From NCBI GenBank assembly GCA_046704385.1, contig JBJKSB010000018.1:75594-139593 (forward strand): a DNA stretch of 64,000 nt, read 5' to 3'. Source of the stretch: GH45 sp046704385. Its GTDB lineage: Bacteria > Bacteroidota > Bacteroidia > Bacteroidales > SZUA-534. Shown here one piece after another: positions 26,062-34,179 of this stretch. The position numbers and the translations under genes were made by a program. The first letter of the stretch is position 1. Every line of letters starts with the position of its first letter. The notes beneath the pieces are model-generated. The model had not been told where the DNA came from. It made no database searches and saw nothing but the letters and a program-made list of their open reading frames with translations.

Positions 26062-26754
26062 CTACTTTTCATATTTTACTAGTCTTACTGAACCTTCAAT
26101 TTCTTCTTTCTTTTTAAAACGATAGTAAAATGCTCCTTTCTTGGATTCGCTTGTATCTTTTTTGTCCAGCTTTTCAAGAATTTTTAGCGACAGCATTTTC
26201 TTTCGGAAATTGCCCGGATCAAATTCCATAGCAAATATGGAATTATACAATTGACGAAGTTGAATTATTGTAAATTCAGCAGGCAGCAAATCGCGACCCA
26301 CAATATCGTAACTGGCTTTTTCGCGCAATTTATGTAATGCCAGATCAACCATGGCTTTATGATCGAATATCAATTCAGGAAAATGCATAACCGGCCACCA
26401 CTTGGCACCGAATTGATCAATTAATGTACGGTCGTGTAGATTTAAATCAATTAAAGCAAAGAACACTACGCTTAAAACCCGGCCGCCGGAATCACGATCA
26501 GGATTTGAAAAAATATGAATCTGATCCATAAAAATATCTTCAAGACCCGTAATTTTTTGTAATACCCTTTTGGCAGCTTCTTCTGTACTTTCATCCTGGT
26601 TTAACCATCCTCCAACCAAAGACCATTTGCCTAATTCCGGTTCCAGTTGTCTCTTAAAAAGCAGTAGTTTTAATTCGCCGTTTTCATAACCAAATATAAC
26701 ACAATCAACGGCTACCAGATGCTTTTCCTGTGAAAGATATGACGAAATATTCAT
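26062..26754 (-). CDS. Nudix-fold transcriptional regulator (NrtR/AraR-like)
   Basis: A sugar-responsive regulator built from a degenerate Nudix hydrolase domain (about 10-150) and a C-terminal winged helix (about 155-230, LPAEFTIIQLRQLYNSI...NFRKKML). The Nudix box keeps the leading Gly49 and Glu55 but the catalytic REUxEE core reads RVLQKI (63-68), so the metal-binding glutamates are lost; as in NrtR and Bacteroides AraR this points to ligand sensing without hydrolysis. It heads the galactose gene cluster, so galactose or a Leloir intermediate is the likely effector. The ATG at 26752-26754 is chosen: the upstream TTG (26770) lies in the promoter. Two operator-like palindromes lie on its promoter, suggesting autoregulation of the whole operon. 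Confidence 0.88.
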   Translation of the reverse strand: MNISSYLSQEKHLVAVDCVIFGYENGELKLLLFKRQLEPELGKWSLVGGWLNQDESTEEAAKRVLQKITGLEDIFMDQIHIFSNPDRDSGGRVLSVVFFALIDLNLHDRTLIDQFGAKWWPVMHFPELIFDHKAMVDLALHKLREKASYDIVGRDLLPAEFTIIQLRQLYNSIFAMEFDPGNFRKKMLSLKILEKLDKKDTSESKKGAFYYRFKKKEEIEGSVRLVKYEK

Positions 26755-26769
26755 ACAACAAATTTTGAA

Positions 26770-26799
26770 CAAAAGTAAATAATACTTTTAATAATACAA
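26770..26799 (-). promoter_or_regulatory. Promoter of the galactose operon
   Basis: On the minus strand TTG (complement of 26797-26799) is followed after 19 bases by TACTTTTG (complement of 26770-26777), a perfect TAnnTTTG. The -7 box lies inside operator 1. Confidence 0.75.
26771..26789. promoter_or_regulatory. Operator 1 of the galactose regulator
   Basis: AAAAGTA-N5-TACTTTT, a 19-base palindrome overlapping the -7 box. Same architecture and arms as operator 2; centres are 33 bases apart, about three DNA turns. Confidence 0.65.
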
Positions 26800-26803
26800 T
26801 ATA

Positions 26804-26822
26804 AAAAGTAAAATTTACTTTT
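26804..26822. promoter_or_regulatory. Operator 2 of the galactose regulator
   Basis: AAAAGTA-N5-TACTTTT again; here the spacer also matches, so AAAAGTAAA and TTTACTTTT are perfect arms around one base. It lies just upstream of the -33 box. Confidence 0.65.
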
Positions 26823-26831
26823 ATTTATTTC

Positions 26832-26886
26832 AAAAAAATTAAACCCTGAAAATTACTAAGACATAGATTATTAATTTTCAGGGTTT
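26832..26886 (-). terminator. Terminator of the GH30 operon
   Basis: Minus strand AAACCCTGAAAATTA and TAATTTTCAGGGTTT (26872-26886 and 26841-26855) form a perfect 15-pair stem with a 16-base loop, followed by AATTTTTTT. It lies about 30 bases after the GH30 stop codon and insulates the galactose promoter. Confidence 0.8.
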
Positions 26887-26916
26887 TATAACAGATAATT
26901 CTATTAGCTATATCAT

Positions 26917-28383
26917 TCAATAAATAATGGATTGCAGCGCATGAGCAGGAATTGTTACCCATCCTTCAGAGTCACCAACTACCAGTTTATAATTAATCGC
27001 ATAGTCATTTTCATTCATAACTACAGTAACCATCTTGCCATCAGTATTTAAAAATGATGTACTCATTAATACACTTCTACTGGTTGTGGTACTTACACGT
27101 TTTGCTTTTGGATGTATAAATTTTGAGAATTGTCCAATATAATAATAGGCCGGAGTATAAATTAACTGTCCTTTCTCAACGTCGCCATGTACCGGAGCAA
27201 AACAGAAATTACCCACATGGTTTGGACCGCCATGTTCATCCAATAAAATATTCCAATCGGTCCACCCTACTGTTCCGCAGTTAAAGTCATTAATCATCGA
27301 TTTTCCATAGCGTTCAGCATTAGGCCAGTATTGGTATTTTTCCTGAGTAAAAGCCTCATTGCAACCTTCGGTAAACATAATTTGTTTGTCAGGAAATTCA
27401 GCCTTAACCTCACGCAGGTTATCAAATTTTGGTGCACCACCTGTCCAGGTTTCATACCAGTGGAATCCAAGACCCCATGCATATTTTGATGCTTCGGGAT
27501 CTTCAAAAATAGTATTGGCACGGTCGCTGGCAAGGTCACGGTTATGATCCCAAACCACAATTTTTTTATCGGCTAAACCTTCTTTTTCCATGGTGGGGCC
27601 TAAGTAATTTTTAAGGAAATCACGTTCTTCTTCAGCGGTATAAATACATGATTCCCATTTTTGGGTAGCCATAGGTTCATTTTGAATAGTAATACCCCAA
27701 ACCGGTATTCCTTCAGCTTGGTAGGCTTTTATAAATTTAATATAATACATAGCCCAGGCTGAAGCAAACTCAGGAAGTAATTTTCCACCTTTTAACATGC
27801 TTTGATTACTTTTCATAAAAGCCGGAGGGCTCCACGGACTTGCGAACAATGTCATGGAACCCGCTTTTTCTATCGCCTTTTTAATCATGGGAATCCGAAA
27901 CTGCTTATCGTGGTCAATGTTAAAAGTTTTTAGTGCAGAATCGCCTTCTTCGATGTAAGTATAACTTTCGCTACTAAAATCGCAACTATGTATATTGGTG
28001 CGCATTAATGAATAGCAAATGCCGTTTTTACCATAATAGGCTTCCAGCAATTCATCCTGCTTATCCTTTGGCAATTTGGCAAAAACTTCAGCCGAAGCAT
28101 CTGTAATAGCGCCACCAATCCCTAACAATGACTGAAAGGTTTTATTGGGATTTACAAAAACAGCAATTTGTGTTTCTAAGGTTTGTACCGCCTTTTTAAA
28201 TTCAAATTCTCCTGATTCTGACAATCTCAGGTTAGTATCTTTTGCTGTAGTATAAATTACAGCCGTTTTGCCTTCTGCTATAAATTTATTGGCCACAGCG
28301 GCATCATCTGGGGTTTTTGTGGTTGGTTGGGAACATGCCCCCAAAAGTAAGGCAATTAAATAGATTCCCCTGGTTCTTTTCAT
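26917..28383 (-). CDS. GH30 family glycoside hydrolase, lipoprotein
   Basis: A 488-residue secreted glycosidase of family GH30 (glucosylceramidase-like TIM barrel with a side beta domain). The N-terminus is a lipoprotein signal with lipobox LLLGAC (Cys17). The barrel has GIGGAITDASAEVF, SPWSPPAFMKSN, acid/base Glu236 in ITIQNEP and nucleophile Glu339 in MFTEGCNEAF. The C-terminal beta domain covers about 425-488. Substrate is not clear: GH30 members act on beta-1,6-glucan, beta-glucosides, xylan or beta-1,6-galactan. Proximity to galactose genes mildly favours a galactose-containing substrate. It follows the second GH30 gene by 24 bases. Confidence 0.9.
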   Translation of the reverse strand: MKRTRGIYLIALLLGACSQPTTKTPDDAAVANKFIAEGKTAVIYTTAKDTNLRLSESGEFEFKKAVQTLETQIAVFVNPNKTFQSLLGIGGAITDASAEVFAKLPKDKQDELLEAYYGKNGICYSLMRTNIHSCDFSSESYTYIEEGDSALKTFNIDHDKQFRIPMIKKAIEKAGSMTLFASPWSPPAFMKSNQSMLKGGKLLPEFASAWAMYYIKFIKAYQAEGIPVWGITIQNEPMATQKWESCIYTAEEERDFLKNYLGPTMEKEGLADKKIVVWDHNRDLASDRANTIFEDPEASKYAWGLGFHWYETWTGGAPKFDNLREVKAEFPDKQIMFTEGCNEAFTQEKYQYWPNAERYGKSMINDFNCGTVGWTDWNILLDEHGGPNHVGNFCFAPVHGDVEKGQLIYTPAYYYIGQFSKFIHPKAKRVSTTTSRSVLMSTSFLNTDGKMVTVVMNENDYAINYKLVVGDSEGWVTIPAHALQSIIY

Positions 28384-28407
28384 ATTTATTTAGTTTTAGT
28401 TTAAATT

Positions 28408-29838
28408 TTAATTCAAAATGTATGTTCCTACCGAAAGGCCATCTAATTCAGTATTTACAGTATTTTCATCTATCCGGATATTAAAAGTCTGCTTATTGTC
28501 TGTTGTGTTTAGTACAATTAAAATCACTTTATTTTCCGGAGTTAAAAAGGCTACATTCGATAACCCTGATGGTGAATTTGATTCAATTCTTACAGAACCT
28601 GGACGAACAAATTTTGAAGCGTGAGCTATAATATAATAGGCCACATTTCTGGTCACAGTATCTCCATCAATCGTTAAAGCACCCAAACACCTGGTACAAC
28701 CACCTGGTGTATGAGGTTCTAAAGCTGAATTAGCTGCCAGGTTCCATTCGCAAATTGCTTTGCAATAGTTTCGGGCTGCACCAATAATTAAATTTTCAGT
28801 ATGCCATCGCAAATCGCCGCCAAAATCACTACCAGCACCTACCCATTGTTCAGTGAAATAAAGGTTTTTGTCAGGATAAGCATTATGAACTTTCATTAAA
28901 TCGTTAATACTGCCCCCGTAAAGATGAAATGCTGAGCCATCAACATATTTGTTAGCCTCAGGATCATTTAATATACTGATAGGATAATCTGTCCGATCAG
29001 CATTATGGTCGTATATAATAATTTTACTCTTGATATTTGCCTTTTGGAATGCCGGTCCCAGGCTTTTTTTGATGAAAGATGCCTGATCTTCCGGGGTCAT
29101 ATACATACTTGGATTGTTGCCGGGATGCAGCGGTTCATTTTGAATGGTTATGGCATATATATTGATTCCCTCGTTTGCCATCTGCTGGATATATTTCACA
29201 AAATATCGGGCATACACATCAAAATACTCGGTTTTAAGGCTCCCCCCTTTCGATTCACCGTTGGTTTTCATCCAGGTGGGTGCCGACCATGGCGAAGCCA
29301 GGAATTTAATATCAGGATTTATTTCAAGAATTTCTTTAATAACCGGAATCAGGTACGCACGGTCGTGATTGAGTGAAAATTTATCAAGATTTATATCAGT
29401 TTCGCCCTGTGGCAAATCATCATAAGAAAATACGGTTTCATCAAGATCAGAAGCACCCAGGCTTAACCGCAGAAAACTCACCCCGATATTATTCTCATCG
29501 TTAGCGAATAACTCCGTTAGTAAATGGTGCCTTTTATCTGCACTTATTTTTGAAATATGCTCAGCACTTCCTCCAGTAAGGCAATAACCAAAACCATCCA
29601 TCTCTTGGTAACGGGTTGATGTATTCACAGCTATTGTGGGCTGTCCATCAACATTGCCTGATTGAACCGTACTATCAATTTTGGTGAACAGAGTCGATTT
29701 ATCCGATCTGGTCAGATAAAAACCGGCATTGACGTGTGTTAAATCTTTCACCGGTGAATTTGAATTCTGACCATGCAAGCCAAGGACAAAGCAAATAAAA
29801 ATAAAACTGATTTGGATTTTTATTATGGTTTTGAACAT
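28408..29838 (-). CDS. GH30 family glycoside hydrolase, secreted
   Basis: Second GH30 enzyme, 476 residues, with a cleavable signal peptide (about 1-23, ending LHGQ) instead of a lipobox. GFGYCLTGGSAEH, SPWSAPTWMKTN, acid/base Glu235 (ITIQNEP) and nucleophile Glu330 (LYFTEQW) are all intact. It is clearly divergent from its neighbour, so the pair probably has different specificities or acts one after the other on one polymer. First gene of a two-gene operon that ends at the 26832-26886 terminator. A TAAATTTG (-7-like, complement of 29919-29926) lies about 80 bases upstream without a matching -33. No SusC/SusD pair is nearby. Confidence 0.9.
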   Translation of the reverse strand: MFKTIIKIQISFIFICFVLGLHGQNSNSPVKDLTHVNAGFYLTRSDKSTLFTKIDSTVQSGNVDGQPTIAVNTSTRYQEMDGFGYCLTGGSAEHISKISADKRHHLLTELFANDENNIGVSFLRLSLGASDLDETVFSYDDLPQGETDINLDKFSLNHDRAYLIPVIKEILEINPDIKFLASPWSAPTWMKTNGESKGGSLKTEYFDVYARYFVKYIQQMANEGINIYAITIQNEPLHPGNNPSMYMTPEDQASFIKKSLGPAFQKANIKSKIIIYDHNADRTDYPISILNDPEANKYVDGSAFHLYGGSINDLMKVHNAYPDKNLYFTEQWVGAGSDFGGDLRWHTENLIIGAARNYCKAICEWNLAANSALEPHTPGGCTRCLGALTIDGDTVTRNVAYYIIAHASKFVRPGSVRIESNSPSGLSNVAFLTPENKVILIVLNTTDNKQTFNIRIDENTVNTELDGLSVGTYILN

Positions 29839-30081
29839 ACCGTTTTTTAGTTAAAATGACTGAACCCGTTGTTTAACATCAATTACTGAGTAAAAATAGT
29901 TAAATGATAATATCACTACAAATTTATAAGTACGGCTACAGGTTGATTTCTGATTTTAAATCATTAATAATGTTGCTCAATCACATAATAGCAACGTTTA
30001 GGATGAAATGGTACAGTAAATTTGAGTAATTTTTTAGGTAGCCCCTTATAATTTCCCATGGTGAAACAGTATACATATGAA

Positions 30082-30101
30082 TCATTTTACCAGTAAAATG
30101 A
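30082..30101. promoter_or_regulatory. Operator-like palindrome upstream of GH30 operon
   Basis: The 333-base gap 29839-30171 has no gene. It contains TCATTTTAC-CA-GTAAAATGA, 9-base perfect arms with a 2-base spacer, too tight for a hairpin and so more like a dimer-binding site. It is about 245 bases upstream of the GH30 ATG and 70 bases past the amidohydrolase stop codon. Confidence 0.35.
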
Positions 30102-30171
30102 AGGTATTAACGGCTTCCTTTACTAATTTGAATAGAAATGTATGAATCCCAAATTTAAATCATGTGATACA

Positions 30172-31443
30172 CTAAATAGAAAACTCATGCATCCTACTCC
30201 ATAATTTTTTGCTGATCTCCTGCGCATTTTTCTTTATTTCGGCTTCGTCCACCGAAGTAATTTTTCGATCGTTAACAATGAGTTTCCCTTTTGAAATAAC
30301 GTGTTGTATATGATTGGAATCAATTCCAAATATAAAGTGGCTCAAAAAATTCTCGGCACTAAACTCCGTATCAGGTTGATAATCAAGAACAATTAAATTG
30401 TCATCACCATCGCCGGCCAGGTTATTTTTGTTGCTGTAATGATGAATATTTCTTAATCTGTCGTATGCATCACTATAATATATGGTATCATTTAGCTGTC
30501 CGGTAAAAAATGTAGCTTTAGCCGCCCGTAACATATCTGAGTGCATTCCGTCGGTTCCGAGCAAAATTCGTTGACCCAGCGAACAAGAGCTAAACTGCCC
30601 AATTCCGTAATGTAAATTACTTTCAGTGTTCTGAATCACATGTATATCACTTTCACGTATTATTTGACGTTCGGCATTTGTCAGGTAAAGACAATTCACC
30701 AGGACCGATTTGGATAAATCAAGCACTCCATAATCTTTAAACCTTTCCACTACTCTTTTATTATGGATATCATAACAATGCTCCTGGTCATAAATATCTT
30801 CTGCAACATGAACATGTATGCCTGAGTTGTATTTTTTGGCCAGGGTTACGGCTTTTTCAAGAGTTTTATTCGTTAGGGTAAATGAAGCCTGTAATCCTAC
30901 CAATCCCTGGTTGGTTTGTAAGTACTTTTCTGTTTCTGATAAAGCTTTGCGTGAGTTTTCAACACCATCACGGTCCGATATTTCATAACAAAGCAAATGG
31001 CTAACCCCAACTTCATTAAAAGCGTCAGCAATGGTTTGTAAGGAACCTTCAATGGCATTTGGACTAGAGTGATGATCCATAACAAAAGTGACACCTTTTT
31101 TTGCACAGGCTATCGCGGTAATGTACGCGCTTAATTTAATCATATCAAGATCAAGCGACTTATCCAGAGTCCACCATATATATTTTAATATTTCATAATA
31201 ATTCCCTGGTATTTTAGCCGGTGGAGGCATTCCTGTTGTTAATGCCGAGTATATATGATGATGCGCACATCCAAACGATTTTGTAATGTATTTTCCCGAA
31301 CAATCAATTACCGTAGCATCTGAAACATCGTTAGGAAGGACAGAAACCAGTTTAGCGGCTGAATTTCCATCAACCACCACATGGCCCCTTTTAAATTTAA
31401 AAGTCTGCCAATCAATAAATGTCCCGTTTTTTAGAATAATCAT
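30172..31443 (-). CDS. SsnA-like amidohydrolase
   Basis: Metal-dependent hydrolase of the ATZ/TRZ-type amidohydrolase superfamily, closest by eye to SsnA (putative aminohydrolase of unknown substrate): AHHHIYSALTTGMPPP, YIWWTLDKSLD, DHHSSPNAIEGSL, CYEISDRDG and LQASFTLTNKTL follow that family closely. Metal residues expected: His in HHH at 61-63, His212 with Glu215 (HVHVAED), Asp298 (GTDGMHSDM). The conserved HGxHL/HCxHL strand instead reads NCLYL, with Asn250 at the usual histidine, and the HNPxSN loop reads QNTESN. The fold is intact at 423 residues, but activity may be changed or lost. No clear operon partner; the SiaC-like gene has its own promoter. Confidence 0.82.
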   Translation of the reverse strand: MIILKNGTFIDWQTFKFKRGHVVVDGNSAAKLVSVLPNDVSDATVIDCSGKYITKSFGCAHHHIYSALTTGMPPPAKIPGNYYEILKYIWWTLDKSLDLDMIKLSAYITAIACAKKGVTFVMDHHSSPNAIEGSLQTIADAFNEVGVSHLLCYEISDRDGVENSRKALSETEKYLQTNQGLVGLQASFTLTNKTLEKAVTLAKKYNSGIHVHVAEDIYDQEHCYDIHNKRVVERFKDYGVLDLSKSVLVNCLYLTNAERQIIRESDIHVIQNTESNLHYGIGQFSSCSLGQRILLGTDGMHSDMLRAAKATFFTGQLNDTIYYSDAYDRLRNIHHYSNKNNLAGDGDDNLIVLDYQPDTEFSAENFLSHFIFGIDSNHIQHVISKGKLIVNDRKITSVDEAEIKKNAQEISKKLWSRMHEFSI

Positions 31444-31634
31444 GCTACTTTTATTTATTATTAAATTTAAAAAAAAATCTGAGGAATGAAAATTTTTTTT
31501 TTAATCCTAATTAGTTAATTCATTGATTATTACTAAAAATTATTAGCTGGAACATTAACTGCTTTAAATGGCATTAACACAATGCGTTACTTCAATCAGT
31601 TAAAGCATATAAACAGAAAAAAAGGTAAAATGAT

Positions 31635-32021
31635 TTAATTGTCGCCGGACACCGGGCTATATACAAATTGAAAAGGAATATTTACAAGTCGTGAAAAGAT
31701 AATGCCATCATTCTGAATTTCTTCATCATCGTAACGCCATACAATTTCAATTTCTTTTCCGGCTTGTACCTGAACTTCCAACAGGCGAAACATTTTAAGC
31801 AACAATCTGTTCGAGGCTGAATTAAAGTAATCTGCCTGAAGGTGCAATTCCATTTTATGATTTAGCTCCAAAAGATTATCATCAAGCCATCTGAAAATTG
31901 GTCCAAATGCTTCCTGTGGATCTTCCGGGAAAGATTGTCCTGAAATCTCATACCGCTTATTGGTAGGATCTAAACAAATATATGGATTTGTCTTGGTCGG
32001 TTTCAGAATTAATGTATTCAT
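31635..32021 (-). CDS. SiaC-family regulatory phosphoprotein (DUF1987)
   Basis: A 128-residue single-domain protein of the DUF1987/SiaC family. In Pseudomonas, SiaC is phosphorylated by a SiaB-type kinase, dephosphorylated by a PP2C phosphatase and controls a diguanylate cyclase; partners here are unknown. Matches: LKPTKTNPYICLD at the start, SGQSFPEDPQEAFGPIFRWLDD (28-48), the phosphosite region YFNSAS (65-70) and IVWRYDDEE near the C-terminus. The start at ATG 32019-32021 fits the family; the longer frame would run into the -7 box. No PP2C, SiaB-like or GGDEF gene is in the window. The PAS hybrid kinase at 35 kb is the only other signalling gene nearby. Confidence 0.85.
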   Translation of the reverse strand: MNTLILKPTKTNPYICLDPTNKRYEISGQSFPEDPQEAFGPIFRWLDDNLLELNHKMELHLQADYFNSASNRLLLKMFRLLEVQVQAGKEIEIVWRYDDEEIQNDGIIFSRLVNIPFQFVYSPVSGDN

Positions 32022-32024
32022 ATA

Positions 32025-32054
32025 CAAATATACCAATTTGTAAACATCCTACAA
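32025..32054 (-). promoter_or_regulatory. Promoter of the SiaC-like gene
   Basis: TTG (complement of 32052-32054), 19 bases, then TATATTTG (complement of 32025-32032): both boxes perfect. Transcription should begin at about 32019-32022, on or next to the ATG, so the mRNA is predicted to be leaderless. Confidence 0.7.
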
Positions 32055-32176
32055 TATAACCATTATTATAAAAATGGAAAAGTTTTTTTTAATGCTCAGC
32101 AGGGATGATTTGAAAAATTGCAAGATTTATAGTATTGATTTACAATAGATAAGCTTAATAGAACCAAGCTACTGAC

Positions 32177-33997
32177 CTATTTTGAGTTAAAATTGTCCCA
32201 TAATTTTTGCATGAAACTAAGACCTGTTTTTTTGAAACTTTCATCCATATTTTTTTTAAGAATTACCTTATTCGATGTGTTATCCCAAACCATTACAGCA
32301 GTATCTGATACAAAGCCAAAACCATTGTTAAAAGCATAAAATGCAAATCCGGGTTGCCGGTTAATCACATCTTTACAAAAATCAAGTCCTTTTATTGAAA
32401 TACCCATTTGGTTGGCAATCATGAGTGGAATATCGTCCTGCGATGCGGTTTCGGAAATAACAGAATCAGTTTTAACAGCCCCCCCGGTCCATAACATCGG
32501 AATTCTGAATTTATCAGGAATATTGTAAGAAATATTTCCCGGCCAACGGCTGCCATGATCTGCAACTATAATTATCCAGGTATTATTCCACCACGATGTA
32601 TTTCCGGCCCTGTCAATAAAATTTCCCAGGCAGCTGTCCGTATAATTCACTGAATTTAGAAACTTTTCTTCTTCACTGTTACCGTCAAACTGACTATGAT
32701 GCGGAACATCAAACGGTTCGTGGCTGCTGAGTGAAAACATTACCCTGAAAAACGGATTTTTACACTTGTTCAGATCCTGTAAGAGGCGATTAAAAACCAC
32801 ATGGTCATGAGCGCCCCATTTTGAATTCAGTTCATTTGATGAAAAATCGTTCAGTGTTACCAGGTTTTCATAGCCTCCGGAAATAAAGTACGAATTCATA
32901 TTGGCAAAATTTATTTCGCCCCCGTAATAAAAACCTGAACTATAGCCCAATTTTTTAAGTTCCTTACTCAAATGAGGCAATTTAGCCGACTTGTTAATAT
33001 ATTTTATTATAGATGTGGTGGGTTGTGCCGGATATCCACTCAATACCGATACAATTCCTTTGTCGCTTCTGTCGCCACTGGCATAAAAATTTGTAAAAAA
33101 CACACCATTTTTACTAAGCCTGTCTAAATTAGGAGTCACTCCTGGCTTTCCTCCAAGGCTTCCAACAACATTTGCCGTAAAACTTTCCATTATCAGGATC
33201 AGAATATTGGGCCTTTTATTATTGATGATTGATACAGTATCCTTTCGCGGAGTAAATAATTTGGCAAAATGTTTATTTGCCTCGTCTGAACTCATAAATT
33301 GAACATCCTGCCTTTGGTTCATGGTCGATAATAACTCACCCAGATTCCATATCTCATTCAGTGCAGCATGGTTCGAAAATACATTCTGACTGAAATAAAC
33401 AGTTCCCTGGTTTATTGGTGCTATGCCAACACCACCCCGGATAGGAATAATCATAACACCCGCAAACAGTAAGTATACAGGAGACATGTACCATCTGTAT
33501 CTTTCAGCTTTTTGCAGCGTTTTTTCAACCCATCGCCTGTACAGTAAAAAACTGGCAAAACCTAATAGAACTGCCATAAAAAATAATGCAAAAATCAGTA
33601 TTACAGGAGTCGAGGCAAGACTCTCCTTTGGGGTTCGCAGGTATAAAAAAACGGTTGAATCCATCCTGAATCCCCAATTTCGGTACAATTCCGCATCAAT
33701 AATGGTTATAAATGAAAACAGAAAAACAAATAATCCTGTAAAAATTTTTGAATACCAAATACTTATGGTACTTCTTTGGGAAATGAAAAAAGCCAGAATA
33801 ATGGCATTGAAAAACAAAAGATAACCTACAATTGAAATATCGAGTTTAGCACCATGTACAAAAATCAATAACAATTCAGAGATTGAGAAATGGGTGAAAT
33901 GAGAAACATTGTAAATCACAAAGAAAAGTCTGCATACTATGAAAAACAGCATCCAAAAGATGGCATACTTTAACAAATAAATGAACCTGAAACGCAT
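32177..33997 (-). CDS. LTA-synthase-type membrane sulfatase-fold transferase
   Basis: A 606-residue inner-membrane enzyme: five predicted membrane helices in residues 1-190 and a periplasmic alkaline-phosphatase-fold domain from about 262. The domain has RPNILILIMESF with metal-binding Glu271, the nucleophile loop ASGDRSDKGIVSVLSGYP and the later VADHGSRW metal motif. This is the LtaS/OpgB-like architecture that moves phosphoglycerol or phosphoethanolamine groups from phospholipid onto surface glycans or lipids. The expected nucleophile is Ser311, where LtaS enzymes usually have Thr; sulfatases use Ser/Cys, so the chemistry should still work. A CAAATGTA (-7 on the minus strand, 34024-34031) lies just upstream. 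Divergent from the isoaspartyl peptidase. Confidence 0.88.
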   Translation of the reverse strand: MRFRFIYLLKYAIFWMLFFIVCRLFFVIYNVSHFTHFSISELLLIFVHGAKLDISIVGYLLFFNAIILAFFISQRSTISIWYSKIFTGLFVFLFSFITIIDAELYRNWGFRMDSTVFLYLRTPKESLASTPVILIFALFFMAVLLGFASFLLYRRWVEKTLQKAERYRWYMSPVYLLFAGVMIIPIRGGVGIAPINQGTVYFSQNVFSNHAALNEIWNLGELLSTMNQRQDVQFMSSDEANKHFAKLFTPRKDTVSIINNKRPNILILIMESFTANVVGSLGGKPGVTPNLDRLSKNGVFFTNFYASGDRSDKGIVSVLSGYPAQPTTSIIKYINKSAKLPHLSKELKKLGYSSGFYYGGEINFANMNSYFISGGYENLVTLNDFSSNELNSKWGAHDHVVFNRLLQDLNKCKNPFFRVMFSLSSHEPFDVPHHSQFDGNSEEEKFLNSVNYTDSCLGNFIDRAGNTSWWNNTWIIIVADHGSRWPGNISYNIPDKFRIPMLWTGGAVKTDSVISETASQDDIPLMIANQMGISIKGLDFCKDVINRQPGFAFYAFNNGFGFVSDTAVMVWDNTSNKVILKKNMDESFKKTGLSFMQKLWDNFNSK

Positions 33998-34179
33998 TTT
34001 ATAACTAAGTTTATATTTCGGAGCAAATGTAATATAAATGAAACAGAGTTAACCTGATTGTATACAGCTGATGAAATATTTTTAATGAAGTACCGATATA
34101 AATTTTAATTAAATACAAGTTAAGTTTGCTATTTTTGTGTGAAACAACACCTAATATTAACTACTATATTCGTTTTAAA

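Noticed and set aside
33423..33824. 133-codon plus-strand ORF in the LTA-synthase-like gene
   Set aside because: Opposite strand of its membrane-helix region; no domain, no promoter.
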